Below, in pieces: positions 34,938 to 43,612 of a DNA stretch of 45,494 bases (position 1 is its first letter; each line of letters begins with the position of its first letter). The notes under the pieces are model-generated. The model was not told where the DNA came from. It ran no database searches and worked only from the letters and a program-made list of their open reading frames with translations. This stretch comes from Candidatus Baldrarchaeum yapensis (lineage in GTDB: Archaea > Asgardarchaeota > Baldrarchaeia > Baldrarchaeales > Baldrarchaeaceae), in NCBI GenBank assembly GCA_016840465.1, contig JAEOSH010000014.1:1-45494 (forward strand), in the 5' to 3' direction. The translations under genes were made by a program, and so were the position numbers.

Positions 34938-35924
34938 TTAATATTTATTTTTATTTTTCTCTGTTTTCTCCTCCTCGGGCATCAGGCCGAACGACTTCTC
35001 GTATTTAAGCATCACTTCCTCCTTGGGCAGGTACTCCTTTTCGTACTCTAAGAACTTGGAAAGACCCCCGACCTCGAACAATTTCACAAGCGTTCCCAAC
35101 GGATGCTCCTTAATTTTCTCCTCGATCTCTATCTGCGCCTGGGTACCCTTCTTTATCAACTCCTGATAGAAGTTCCAGACCGCAACTGCCTCGACCTGCA
35201 GTGGAGTTATCGGGAACACCACGGAAACTACGCCCAGCTTCTTGCACTCCTCTATAGACAGCCTAGGCGATAAGCCGGTCGGGTGATAAGCAACGGGCGC
35301 CTTCACCTCTTTTACAACCCTTCTGATCTCCTCCTTGCTGAGGAGAACATCCGAGCAGACGACATCTGCACCGGCGGCGACGTACGCCTTCAGCCTCTTT
35401 ATCACCTCTTCAAGCCCTCCCCCTACTGCGTTCCTCGCATCGGTCCTCGCAACCAGAATTATGTTGTCATCCTCCTCCTTTATCACCCTCTTCGCCGCCT
35501 TTATCTTCCCCACCATCTCCTCTATCGATATCAGCATCTTGCCCTTGAGATGACCACACCTTTTGGGTTGCACCTGATCCTCTATATGCAGAGCGGCAAC
35601 TCCCGCGCGTATGTACTCCCTGACGGTCCGCATCACGTTTATTGCGTTTCCATATCCCGTCTCTGCATCTGCAATCACCGGAAGCTTTGTGGCGGCGGTG
35701 ATGCACCTTACGTTCTCCACCATTTCGGTAGCGGTGATGAGCCCAATATCTGGGAGCCCATACCTCTCCAGGGATGTGCACGCGCCCGAAACGTAGACCG
35801 CCTTGAACCCCGCCATCTCCGCCAGCTTTGCAAAGAGGGCATTGTGAGCGCCGACCACTATTAATGGGTTATGTTCACGATCTTCCAGAAGTTTTCGGAG
35901 CCTAGCACTGGGGGACAGGCGCAT
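34938..35924 (-). CDS. Isocitrate lyase/PEP mutase family protein, methylisocitrate lyase-like
   Basis: 328 residues. These lyases split C-C bonds in 2-hydroxy or 2-methyl acids (PrpB splits 2-methylisocitrate to pyruvate and succinate). Signatures are NALFAKLAEMAGFKAVYVSGA, IADAETGYGN with metal-binding Asp86, HIEDQVQPKRCGHLKGK with the catalytic Cys123, and ILVARTDAR. The C-terminal extension (residues 275-328, KEYLPKEEVMLKYEKSFGLMPEEEKTEKNKNK) is longer than usual. The ATG follows GGTGGTGGC. A broken prpD-like gene is 1.1 kb away on the same strand, which hints at a former methylcitrate-type pathway. Other substrates, such as dimethylmalate or oxaloacetate, are possible. Confidence 0.85.
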   Translation of the reverse strand: MRLSPSARLRKLLEDREHNPLIVVGAHNALFAKLAEMAGFKAVYVSGACTSLERYGLPDIGLITATEMVENVRCITAATKLPVIADAETGYGNAINVMRTVREYIRAGVAALHIEDQVQPKRCGHLKGKMLISIEEMVGKIKAAKRVIKEEDDNIILVARTDARNAVGGGLEEVIKRLKAYVAAGADVVCSDVLLSKEEIRRVVKEVKAPVAYHPTGLSPRLSIEECKKLGVVSVVFPITPLQVEAVAVWNFYQELIKKGTQAQIEIEEKIKEHPLGTLVKLFEVGGLSKFLEYEKEYLPKEEVMLKYEKSFGLMPEEEKTEKNKNKY

Positions 35925-36018
35925 GCCACCACCTCGGCAATTATCAAAAATATGAGCGAGCCGTCTTATAAGGCTTTAATGGAGTTCTCATCGCCGAAAC
36001 CCGCGCCACGAATTTCCC

Positions 36019-37431
36019 TCATTTTCGCCCTCGCAGTTCCTCAGATGGCATTTTGTGAATCTTCTCTATGACGTCTATGTACATTTTCGTGAGCGGCACC
36101 AGTTCCTCATCTGCAACCTTGTCAGGAGTGTCACACTTGTGGAACAGGTATAGAGGTCCGCTTATCAGACTGGAGATCGTTAGCCCGGCCCTCCAGAAGT
36201 CCCCCGCGTCCGTCGGAACTCCCAGAGGCGTGTTCGTCGGCAGTAATAGTATCCTCTTTATGTTGTACTTCTGCACGGCCTCCTTGAACAGGGAAACGAG
36301 GGCGGGAACGTCGCTGATGAACATTCCACGCGGCTCGACGCGCCCAGTGGGCACGGCCTTCCCCTCCTTTACGAGGTATTCCTTTGCTATGTGTTCTATT
36401 GCTATGTCCACGACTATTTTCGGAAACAGATCTTCTTTGTGCATTTCTATGAACTTCTTCTGCCCGATGCCCCCGTAAAAGTGCCCCTCCGTGAACAGGA
36501 ATATCATTGTCTTCTCCCTCTTATCCTCAGGGATGCTCGCAAAGTACTTCGCAAGCGCGAGTACAAGTGCGCACCCGGATGCATCCTCAACGGCGCTTCC
36601 AAAGGGCCCGTCATGATGAGAATGCACCAAGATGATGTCATCGCTCTTTCCGGGAAGAACCCCGTAAATGTTGTGCCCAACGGAGGAGCGCACATCTGCC
36701 TCCAGAACCATCTTCGTGAACACCCGCCCCTTCTTCAATTCCTCCTTTATCCTATCCCCCGCATCCCTTGGAATCCACATCCCCGGCAGACGCTTAAAAC
36801 TGCCGTCATACGGCGCGTAGTATGAGAACTCCTCGCCCTCGAACTCGGGATAGTCCATCAGAACCCCTATGAACCCCACCGCCCCTCCATCTCTCGCGTT
36901 CACGTAGGGCTCCGGTATCAGCGCACTGTAGTCCACCTCGGTTATCGAAGGATTCGTGATTATCCAAACCGCGGGATGCCCGGACTCCGGGGTTAGTGTT
37001 CCCTCCGGGTCGTTCACAAAGTACGCTAGAGGGGCAATCGCCGAGGGTACCAGAAAGAGAAAACGGACATCCGCCATCACAATCTTGTCCTCGACATCAA
37101 CGCCCCTGAAGTCCTTCTTCCTGCCCTCACCAACGTAGACGATCTCCGCCTCTACTCCCTCTTTCCCCGTGGGCCTCGTGTACGGCATGTAAAAGCAGGG
37201 AACCGAGAAGGAAGCGCCCGATTCGGTGCGAACCTCTAGAGACCAGCGCCGCGCCTCCCACAGCATCAAATCAATCGGGTCGCTCCTAACGTCCTCTATC
37301 CCGAACTCCTTGAGCCTCTCCTTTATGTACTCCTCGGTTTTGCGATCCCCCTCGGACCCGGGAATTCTGGGCCCGAAGGAGAACATGTCCTCGATCCACT
37401 TCATAATCTCCTCCTTCGTGGGGACGCTCAT
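36019..37431 (-). CDS. M28-family metallopeptidase (aminopeptidase)
   Basis: 470 residues. It is a zinc peptidase with the M28 metal-site pattern, HSHHDGP (His and Asp), VEDASGCALVLALAKYF, the catalytic/bridging TEGHFYGG, and HKCDTPDKV near the end. N-terminal PRIPGSEGDRKTEEYIKERLKEFG is also typical. No signal peptide is seen, so it is probably cytoplasmic. There is a central insertion (residues about 95-190, with GEGRKKDFRGVDVEDKIVMADVRFLF) that corresponds to a PA-type domain. ATG 37431 has GGTGATTGGTG upstream; GTG 37443 is possible. It is transcribed alone. Confidence 0.85.
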   Translation of the reverse strand: MSVPTKEEIMKWIEDMFSFGPRIPGSEGDRKTEEYIKERLKEFGIEDVRSDPIDLMLWEARRWSLEVRTESGASFSVPCFYMPYTRPTGKEGVEAEIVYVGEGRKKDFRGVDVEDKIVMADVRFLFLVPSAIAPLAYFVNDPEGTLTPESGHPAVWIITNPSITEVDYSALIPEPYVNARDGGAVGFIGVLMDYPEFEGEEFSYYAPYDGSFKRLPGMWIPRDAGDRIKEELKKGRVFTKMVLEADVRSSVGHNIYGVLPGKSDDIILVHSHHDGPFGSAVEDASGCALVLALAKYFASIPEDKREKTMIFLFTEGHFYGGIGQKKFIEMHKEDLFPKIVVDIAIEHIAKEYLVKEGKAVPTGRVEPRGMFISDVPALVSLFKEAVQKYNIKRILLLPTNTPLGVPTDAGDFWRAGLTISSLISGPLYLFHKCDTPDKVADEELVPLTKMYIDVIEKIHKMPSEELRGRK

Positions 37432-37718
37432 CGCAAACACCAATCACCATTTGAGTTTTAAGGGCTCGACATGTTTTATCGGATCCCCATTATTTATACG
37501 TTCTGCAGAACTGTTTCTTCAATTTGGAAACTGTCACGCTGAAAAGGTATAGTGTGCGATCCTAAAGGCGATCTCCGCAACCGATAGACTAAGAATGCTC
37601 TCCCTAAGCAGGAAAATTGATTGCAGGGCATCCAAATCATGGTATCGAATAAAGCCGTATATTCACCAGAGTTACCATTATATGATCAATTTACGTGGAA
37701 ATATGTGGGTGTATGTGC

Positions 37719-38000
37719 ATGCACGTGAATTTCACCATCAGGATTCCCCGTGATCTGTACGAGAGGATGAAAAGGCATCGTGAGATACGGTGGAGCGAGG
37801 TCATAAGAAGGGCGATCGAGGAGTATCTCGAAAAAATAGAGGAGATCGATATGGAGGAGGGAGAGTCGATAATCCGAAGGCTGGGCATCGATCCCGCGGA
37901 CCTTGAGGTAGAACCCCCACAGGGTGAGGACGCCTATCAGAGGGAGATGAGGGAGAGGGAATGGAGAAGGCTCGAAGGCTCTACGACACGAGCGCAATAA
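37719..38000 (+). CDS. vapB: VapB-type antitoxin, ribbon-helix-helix
   Basis: About 93 residues. The N-terminal strand and helices HVNFTIRIPRDLYERMKRHREIRWSEVIRRAIEEYLEKIEEID are typical of CopG/RHH antitoxins, followed by a flexible acidic toxin-binding tail. A TATA-like CATTATATG lies about 35-40 bp upstream, near 37676. The gene overlaps the PIN toxin by 40 bp, so the pair is co-translated and probably autoregulated. Confidence 0.8.
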   Translation: MHVNFTIRIPRDLYERMKRHREIRWSEVIRRAIEEYLEKIEEIDMEEGESIIRRLGIDPADLEVEPPQGEDAYQREMREREWRRLEGSTTRAQ

Positions 38001-38305
38001 TAGAGCTCACGAGGAGGAGTACACGCAGGCTCGACGGCTATACTACAATATTGAACGTGATCGAGTACCCTCCCGCGCTAAATACTGGGCTCATCGTCAT
38101 ATACCCCAAAAGATCCGATTACGACCGCGCGCTTCTCCTCCAGTTGAAATTAAGAAAAAGAGGAAAGCCCATACCTGCTGTGGATCTCGTGGTGGCGGCG
38201 GTTGCACTGAACCGCAATCTCACCCTAGTGTCCTCAAACACACATTTCAGCTGGGTTAAGGAAATAGAGCCCGACTTTTCGTTCATGCCATTAGACGAGA
38301 CATAA
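37961..38305 (+). CDS. vapC: VapC-type PIN-domain toxin, short
   Basis: 114 residues, shorter than the usual 130-140, with the middle helices trimmed. The PIN acidic residues are Asp9 (LYDTSAIIEL), Glu35 (LNVIEYP) and Asp75 (PAVDLVVAA). The fourth position, usually Asp in a TRDKHF-type motif, is Asn93 in SSNTHF. The family cleaves tRNA or other RNA to stop growth. The short length and Asn may weaken activity. It overlaps its antitoxin gene. Confidence 0.78.
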   Translation: MEKARRLYDTSAIIELTRRSTRRLDGYTTILNVIEYPPALNTGLIVIYPKRSDYDRALLLQLKLRKRGKPIPAVDLVVAAVALNRNLTLVSSNTHFSWVKEIEPDFSFMPLDET

Positions 38306-38410
38306 ATGCGAGTTCTTTATATCATATGGACATAATATACCTTTATTGGCAGAGTTTTCGACCAATCGGGAACATAATGGATTGCGCCAAAATGGGAGGA
38401 ATAATGTCAC

Positions 38411-39246
38411 ATGGAATCGGCGCAGGAGGTCGTCGTCCCTCTCTGGCTGGAGGCACTGGGCGCGCTCCTGATAATAATTCTTAGCTACATCGCTGCGAAG
38501 GCGATCACCAGATGGAAGTTCTCCGGTATATGGACATACGTGCAAAAATACGGTCACATGGTTGCAGATATCCGGAGAAGAAAGACGTACGACATGCACT
38601 CCGCCGTCAAGTCCACCACAACGGTCGTGATGTTCCTCTGCATGACTATCTTCTCCCTTGCATATATATCTTCGTCCTAGTCGCCCTATATCCCGAGGCA
38701 CAGGTCTACACCGTATCGTTCATCAGCGCGCTCCTTGTAATCCTGTCACCAGTGGTCCTAATCGCCGCGGCCATCCATCATGCCTATCTCTACGGCAACC
38801 CGATGTTTGCGATGTGGTGGCGCGAGTTCTTAGAAAGGGCGCTTCACAACTTAAATGTGAGATTCGAGGAAACCGGGGTCGTAAACATGCTGAGAGTTGC
38901 GTGGGAGCACGCAGAATACGTAATATGCGAATCCGGCAATCCATCGGAAAATCCAATCCTTATAAGGATAGTTCTCGTCTCCAGAGGAACCACCGTCAGA
39001 AGCTTCACGTATACGCTCCCTTACCCGCAAATAGAGGAAATCGCGGGAAGAGAAGGGCTTCTGATACGGTATCGCGGAATGTACGTAACCGCGTGCAGCA
39101 TCTCATCGGAGCGGGACCTCATCAGAGCCGAGGTCTCCATCTACGTCTACGCGGAGAAAGGAATCTCGGATGAGGAAACGTGCGGCAGGGCACTCATGCT
39201 CGCTGCCGAGTTTTCAAATCTCGCCCTGAAGATGGCGAGAGCATGA
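38411..39246 (+). pseudogene. Membrane protein interrupted by a frameshift in an AT repeat
   Basis: The first frame (38411-38680) gives LEALGALLIIILSYIAAKAITR and a second hydrophobic segment ending TIFSLAYISSS and stop. The continuation LVALYPEAQVYTVSFISALLVILSPVVLIAAAIHHAYLYG and a soluble tail of about 150 residues lies in another frame to 39246. The split falls at (AT)4, positions 38662-38669. Removing one AT gives the smooth reading SLAYIFVLVALYPEA, so a 2-bp slip is likely. The tail (FEETGVVNMLRVAWEHAEYVICE, RSFTYTLPYPQIEEIAGREG) is unrecognised. It could be a pseudogene, a phase-variable gene, or an assembly error. Confidence 0.55.
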
Positions 39247-39275
39247 GGATCAAAATCCTGATGGAACACGGTAAA

Positions 39276-39765
39276 TCATAGCCCGAAAAACTCTCTTGCT
39301 TCTCTTATCGCATTCGTTATTGCCATCTCCACCGACTGGGGTCTAAAATCGGGATATGCCAGCGCAAGCGCCAGCGAAACAACTTTTGCATTGTGCGCCG
39401 ACAGAGTTCTGATTACGAAACTGCACGGCAGAGGGGCTCTTTGCGGGCTCCAGTACAGCCCCTTCGAGATCTTCCGTAGCGAGGCATATTCTCAAGTGCA
39501 CGTCTTCAATAACGACATAGGCGTCTCCGGTCACAAGATCCAGCAAAAACTCTCGCCCATCTTTCCTGCTCGTGATCTTGGCATAAATTCGGGAAAAATA
39601 ACTCTATCGCCAAGGAGCATCTTCAGGAGCCCCTTCAACCAGTCGATATGTTCGCTCGTGAAAATCCCAAGTTGTGCAATTTCTCCGGAAAAACCACAGG
39701 TGACAATTTCCCCTCAAGAACCTCCAGCACGCATTTGATGAGGGAATCCATATCCGGCCCGTAAA
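39276..39765 (-). pseudogene. Degraded gene of unknown family
   Basis: Protein-like segments on the minus strand can be joined only by several frame changes: MDSLIKCVLEVLEGKLSPVVF, then GEIAQLGIFTSEHIDWLKGL, then TSRKDGREFLLDLVTGDAYVVIEDVHL, then VIRTLSAHNAKVVSLALALA followed by PDFRPQSVEMAITNAIREAREFF and a stop at 39276. The last segment looks like an intact C-terminus. I do not recognise the family. It overlaps the end of the methyltransferase remnant at 39714. Confidence 0.5.
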
Positions 39766-40235
39766 ATTTCCTCTTCTGACCCCCTACCCTCAATTTCCTC
39801 CTCTTTTATCGCCGTCAGGACAAGCAATGCGGAGAAAAGTAGCGTCACCACAATTGACAGTGCACTACTCCACCACAGGGAAAAGCCCACGTACATTAGG
39901 GATGATGCCCAAGTATCCGGGGTGTCTGATCTTGGAGTAGATCCCCGTCGTCACTATCTCCTCTATCTCGTCCGTAGTGGAGTGCGCCCCCTTGTGGTGA
40001 ACGTGGGAAATTCCATGAATCACGATCCCCGAGGCAAATAGATGACGCCGACAACGATGAGCCACGGCGAAAGGGGAATCACAAGTATCGAGAAGAGGTA
40101 CCCGCATATACTGGTGACCATGAGAACTGCCCACTCAAACGCTCCCCTGATGTCCGGCTTCATCAGCAGATATCTCTCGAGAAGCTTCCGACCCACGCTC
40201 CTCACCCAGAAACTAATGGTAAGACTCCGGTAAAA
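39714..40235 (-). pseudogene. Isoprenylcysteine/phospholipid methyltransferase-like pseudogene
   Basis: Three minus-strand frames together give the pattern of a small integral membrane methyltransferase of the ICMT/PEMT superfamily: two hydrophobic segments (FEWAVLMVTSICGYLFSILVIPL), the hallmark EEIVTTGIYSKIRHPGYLG, another hydrophobic hairpin (FSLWWSSALSIVVTLLFSALLVL), and a KEEEIEGRGSEEEI end. Frame changes lie near 40040 and 39896. No single frame encodes the whole protein, so it is probably inactive. Confidence 0.7.
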
Positions 40236-40480
40236 GCGTTGCTGAGACTTCTAACCTGAAGATAATGACGTAAGCGAACAGATGTGGTTCCCTGTTGCAA
40301 TCGTTGTAAAGGAGTTTTCAGGATTTGCAATGAGCGCTTTATCTCCTACCACCTAGAACATAAAACTCCAATATTAAACTCCAAATATTAATTTTAGGGT
40401 ATAATTTATCATAATGTGAGAATTTCGCCCCATAAGTAGCGCAGACGAGTGGGAGTTCATGACTCCTGTGGTAAAGGGAG

Positions 40481-41453
40481 TTGGACATAGAGGAGTTTCG
40501 CGGGATCAGGAAGACGGCAGAACCTCTAAAATTCACGAAGTTCAACGTGCTGATCGGGCGGAACAATACTGGGAAGACTTCCATTCTCGAAGCGTTGTAT
40601 TTATTGGCGAATCCTTGGAGCGATTATCTGGCACCACTGATTGGCCGTGGAAGGCCCAATTTTATCGCGGATCTTCACGGCGGTAAGAAATCTCTGGTAT
40701 ACGGGTATACAGGTAGGTGCAAATTGACATATAAGGTTTTGGAACTCACAGTAACGATGGAACTCGACCAGAACTGGGTCACTGAAGTTAAGGTGAACGG
40801 GACCCGGAAGAACAGTTACAAGGAGTATTCTGAAGAATTGGCGAGATGCTTAAGGGTCGACGTGGAGTACGTACACAATTTGACCTTTTATATTCCCGGC
40901 AGTTCGTCCTTTCTCAAAACCCTATGGGGCTCCCTAATGAACGTCTGGGACTCGATAGTAAAGATGGGGATTCACAAAAGGATCGTAAAGGAGCTGATTG
41001 TGCCCACCGTTTACGATAGGTTCACGGAGATACTCATAGAGAGGGGATCCTTGAAGCTCCGCAAGGAGGTGGATGAGGAGTTAGGGCCGCTATACATCGA
41101 CATTGCGGACATCGGGGACGGTATTAAGAGGATAATCACGGCGGTGCTGGCACTCGAATACGTTAAGCCGAAGCTTGTGCTCTGGGACGACATCGAAATT
41201 GCCGCGCACCCCGGGCTCCTCGAAGCGGTACTATCCTGGTTGTCGTCAAAAGACTGGCAGGTGTTCATAGCAACGCATAGCATAGACGTTCTGACGAGTT
41301 GCCTCATATCGCCTCTAGGGACGGGCAGGTCATAGTGCTGAGGAAGACCCGTGACGATGTTTTGCATTACAAGATCCTGTACATGGACGATCTGGAAGAT
41401 TTTATCGATAGAAGCGTGGACCCTAGGAAGATAATGGACATGTTGGAGTCATG
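40481..41453 (+). pseudogene. RecF/SMC-like AAA ATPase with C-terminal frameshift
   Basis: The first 280 residues read in one frame from TTG 40481: DIEEFRGIRK, Walker A IGRNNTGKTSI (25-35), a middle part, signature-like DIADIGDGIKRIITA, Walker B LVLWDDIEIAAHP and FIATHSIDVL. The frame then ends at GTGRS. The expected end, DGQVIVLRKTRDDVLHYKILYMDDLEDFIDR, is in another frame, and one extra G near 41296 (ACGAG to ACGGAG) would join them. The TTG has no spaced ribosome site, so the true start is uncertain. The family is the archaeal OLD/AAA_21 type, usually paired with a TOPRIM- or DUF-type partner. The ATG overlapping the stop, at 41451, yields only about 30 codons, so a partner gene seems to be lost. 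Confidence 0.65.
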
Positions 41454-41724
41454 AAAATTGTAAGGGAAGAGGAGCGAGGAAACCGGCCAATTTCGAGACT
41501 TATTATGAAGTATCCTACTCAGAGATGTGATAAAGAATGTAAATAAAGGTCGTTTCCCCGAAAATGCGATTATATGTGATCTTTAACCTAGAACTCCCCG
41601 TTAATGAACGTCTAATGCAAGTTTATAGGGTTGGAAATTTCACAGGCCACTGTCTTCTGAGCCTTCAAAGACATATTTTTATTGCATAATGCTCCTATTA
41701 GTAGTGCGAGAGGAGGGTGGGACG

Positions 41725-41970
41725 ATGGTTGTGAGTGTTCCGGTTGCGACCGCGGTGCCAGAGATCACGAAAACTTATGGGCGTGTGGTGAAGATCAGGG
41801 ACATATTGGAAGTCGAGGCGCCGGAACTTCTGAAGGCGATACGGGAGAAACGCATGCTGATCGCGATAAAGACGGTCAGCGGGGAGGTAAGGAGGGCGTT
41901 TCTGGAGGACGAGATAGACATCGACACGATAGACAGCATACTGGTCGTCCCGGTGGCAATTGGGGGATAA
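41725..41970 (+). CDS. Small ubiquitin-like/MoaD-like protein ending in Gly-Gly
   Basis: 81 residues from the ATG at 41725, which follows GGAGGGTGGG; the frame is open back to 41689 but without a ribosome site. It ends ...LVVPVAIGG, so the last two residues are Gly-Gly. The secondary-structure pattern is VSVPVATAVPEI strand, VVKIRDILEVEAPELLKAIREKRMLIAIKTVSGEV helix-strands, then IDIDTIDSILVVPV. This suggests a beta-grasp fold as in MoaD, ThiS, SAMP or phage tail protein I. The diglycine end is what E1-like enzymes adenylate. No E1 or JAMM gene is nearby, so function as sulfur carrier or protein modifier is inference. Confidence 0.55.
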   Translation: MVVSVPVATAVPEITKTYGRVVKIRDILEVEAPELLKAIREKRMLIAIKTVSGEVRRAFLEDEIDIDTIDSILVVPVAIGG

Positions 41971-42094
41971 ATCAGTAAATTAATAAAATCTCCAAATCTC
42001 ACAACCCATTTTTCCTATTTTTTGGTGCAAAAGCTTGTTAGACCCCTTGAGCACGCTAAAAGTGCACAGAAGATAATGATGGAAAAACTTTACT

Positions 42095-42172
42095 GCGGAT
42101 TTCTAAGACTCCAAAAAGAGATTTTCTCCTCTTGCGAACTCTTGCCGTAAATGGTCACGGCAGTAAATCCGC
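42095..42172 (-). terminator. Nested hairpin just beyond the coiled-coil gene
   Basis: GCGGATTT (42095-42102) pairs with AAATCCGC (42165-42172) and encloses TGCCGT (42143-42148) with ACGGCA (42157-42162). The outer arm abuts the stop codon of the minus-strand gene at 42173. Its transcript would continue into T-rich GTAAAGTTTTTCC. A terminator or 3' UTR structure is most likely; an RNA gene is less likely. Confidence 0.4.
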
Positions 42173-42484
42173 TTATGACTCCTCGTTCTCCTCCAGTATT
42201 TCTTTCAATATCCTTATCCTTTCGTCCACGTCTCTGAGCATCTCGCAGAGTGCGCAATACGTTGCCCAGTCCGCTTCTAATTGCGGATTGATGCCACTTG
42301 ATGAAAACACGTCCTCGAGGGACTCAACATCTGTGCCGTACTTCCTAGCAAGTTCGGCGAGCCCCTCAAAAAGTCCCATCCTCTCCCTCTCCAGCCTCAC
42401 AATCTCGTTCCTCAGGGATTTCAGGATTTCGGCCTTTGCACGCTCCGGGTCCACACTCCCAACTTTAAGAACAATTGCAGACAT
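42173..42484 (-). CDS. Small coiled-coil protein of unknown function
   Basis: About 103 residues from the ATG at 42484, after GGTGATGG; the open frame back to 42622 has no ribosome site of its own. The sequence is mainly helical: AEILKSLRNEIVRLERERMGLFEGLAELARKYG and CEMLRDVDERIRILKEILEENEE are two coiled-coil segments, separated by a short acidic link with two cysteines (YCALCEM). It starts MSAIVLKVGSVDPERA. It resembles a small structural or regulatory protein. I do not recognise the family. Confidence 0.6.
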   Translation of the reverse strand: MSAIVLKVGSVDPERAKAEILKSLRNEIVRLERERMGLFEGLAELARKYGTDVESLEDVFSSSGINPQLEADWATYCALCEMLRDVDERIRILKEILEENEES

Positions 42485-42754
42485 TCCATCACCACTTTTC
42501 CCAGCATGCCTCGGCACATCGAGCAATTTTAAAGATACGGCATCTCGGTGACCTGAGAAACACCTAGCAATCTTCGATATTAAGTTTGCGGGCGTTTGGC
42601 TGTCGAGAATTTCTCCCGCCACGTTCTAGAATTAAAAAGTACATGAAAGTGGAATTGTAGCATTGTGTTATGTTGAATTTATTCATGGAATAACTTCTCC
42701 AGTTTGCCATATTTTATAAATTCAGGCAAAAGGTATATAATTGGGTGTATAGGT

Positions 42755-43018
42755 ATGAGAGTGGCAAAAAGTAACGTTATAGTCAAAAAGATCGATGGGG
42801 CGGGAAGGGTCCAAATACCAGCGGAGTGGAGGAAGGACTGGGGTGAGAGAGTCATCTTATTCAGAATGGACGATGATACTGTCCTCATACGGCCACTTCG
42901 CAAAAGAATTTCATTATGTGACCTTTTCGATAGCATAGAGGTGGACATTCCACCGGAGAACTTCGAAGATGTGCATGAACTTCGGAGGAGGTTGCATGAG
43001 GAGGTTTCTGGACTCTAA
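42755..43018 (+). CDS. vapB: VapB-type antitoxin, AbrB/SpoVT-like
   Basis: 87 residues from ATG 42755. The N-terminal NVIVKKIDGAGRVQIPAEWRKDWGERVILFRMDDDTVLIRPL is a swapped-hairpin AbrB domain, which binds DNA as a dimer. The tail DVHELRRRLHEEVSG would cap the toxin. A TATA-like TTTTATAAATTC lies at about 42709-42720. It overlaps the toxin gene by 23 bp. It differs in fold from the RHH antitoxin at 37719. Confidence 0.85.
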   Translation: MRVAKSNVIVKKIDGAGRVQIPAEWRKDWGERVILFRMDDDTVLIRPLRKRISLCDLFDSIEVDIPPENFEDVHELRRRLHEEVSGL

Positions 43019-43418
43019 TGTCTTCCTGTACGCGTATCTTAAGCCACGCAGAAAACCTCCGCAACGCGTCCTTGAAATGAAGAAGCATGCAAAGGAGATA
43101 ATTAAGAGAGTGGAAAGTGGGGAAGAAGTCGTAACCTCGGTGGTTCATCTCTCCGAAATCCTGAATATCTTAGAATCACACCTTGGACTCCAGATATCCT
43201 TACAGTTCCTAGAAACTATGCTCTCGATGAAAAACATGGAAATCGCCGAAGTTGGACGAAAAGACTACGAAGACGCCCTTATTTTGTGCAATAAGTTCAA
43301 TATAAGTGCAAATGACGGAATAGCAGTGAAAATAATGCGTTCCTTGGGAATAAACGAGATTTACTCGTTCGACTCCCACTTTGATAACGTGCCCGGAATA
43401 AAGAGGATCACCAGATAG
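42996..43418 (+). CDS. vapC: VapC-type PIN-domain toxin, complete
   Basis: 140 residues, the normal length. The four PIN acidic residues are all present: Asp6 in RRFLDSNVFLY, the Glu in VVHLSEILNIL, the Asp in SANDGIAVKIM and the Asp in SFDSHFDNV. It likely cleaves RNA and is held inactive by the AbrB-type partner. It starts at ATG 42996 with GGAGG upstream, inside the antitoxin gene. Confidence 0.88.
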   Translation: MRRFLDSNVFLYAYLKPRRKPPQRVLEMKKHAKEIIKRVESGEEVVTSVVHLSEILNILESHLGLQISLQFLETMLSMKNMEIAEVGRKDYEDALILCNKFNISANDGIAVKIMRSLGINEIYSFDSHFDNVPGIKRITR

Positions 43419-43612
43419 ATCCTAAGTAAAACATGAACAAGAACGTGTATAAAAATTCCATTTTCCTGAAGATTAATCCTTAATCGTCGTCAATATTTCA
43501 TGATCTCCTTCTTGACGAAAAAAGATTTCCCCGCTGAAAAACAATAAAGAGTTTCAATGCCCTACATGGAAGTTACGAAAGCCTTTTAAGCCCCCTATTC
43601 AGTTTCACCAAT

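Noticed and set aside
43553-43570. GTTTCAATGCC-like string resembling a CRISPR repeat end
   Set aside because: It occurs once with no regular repeats or spacers around it.
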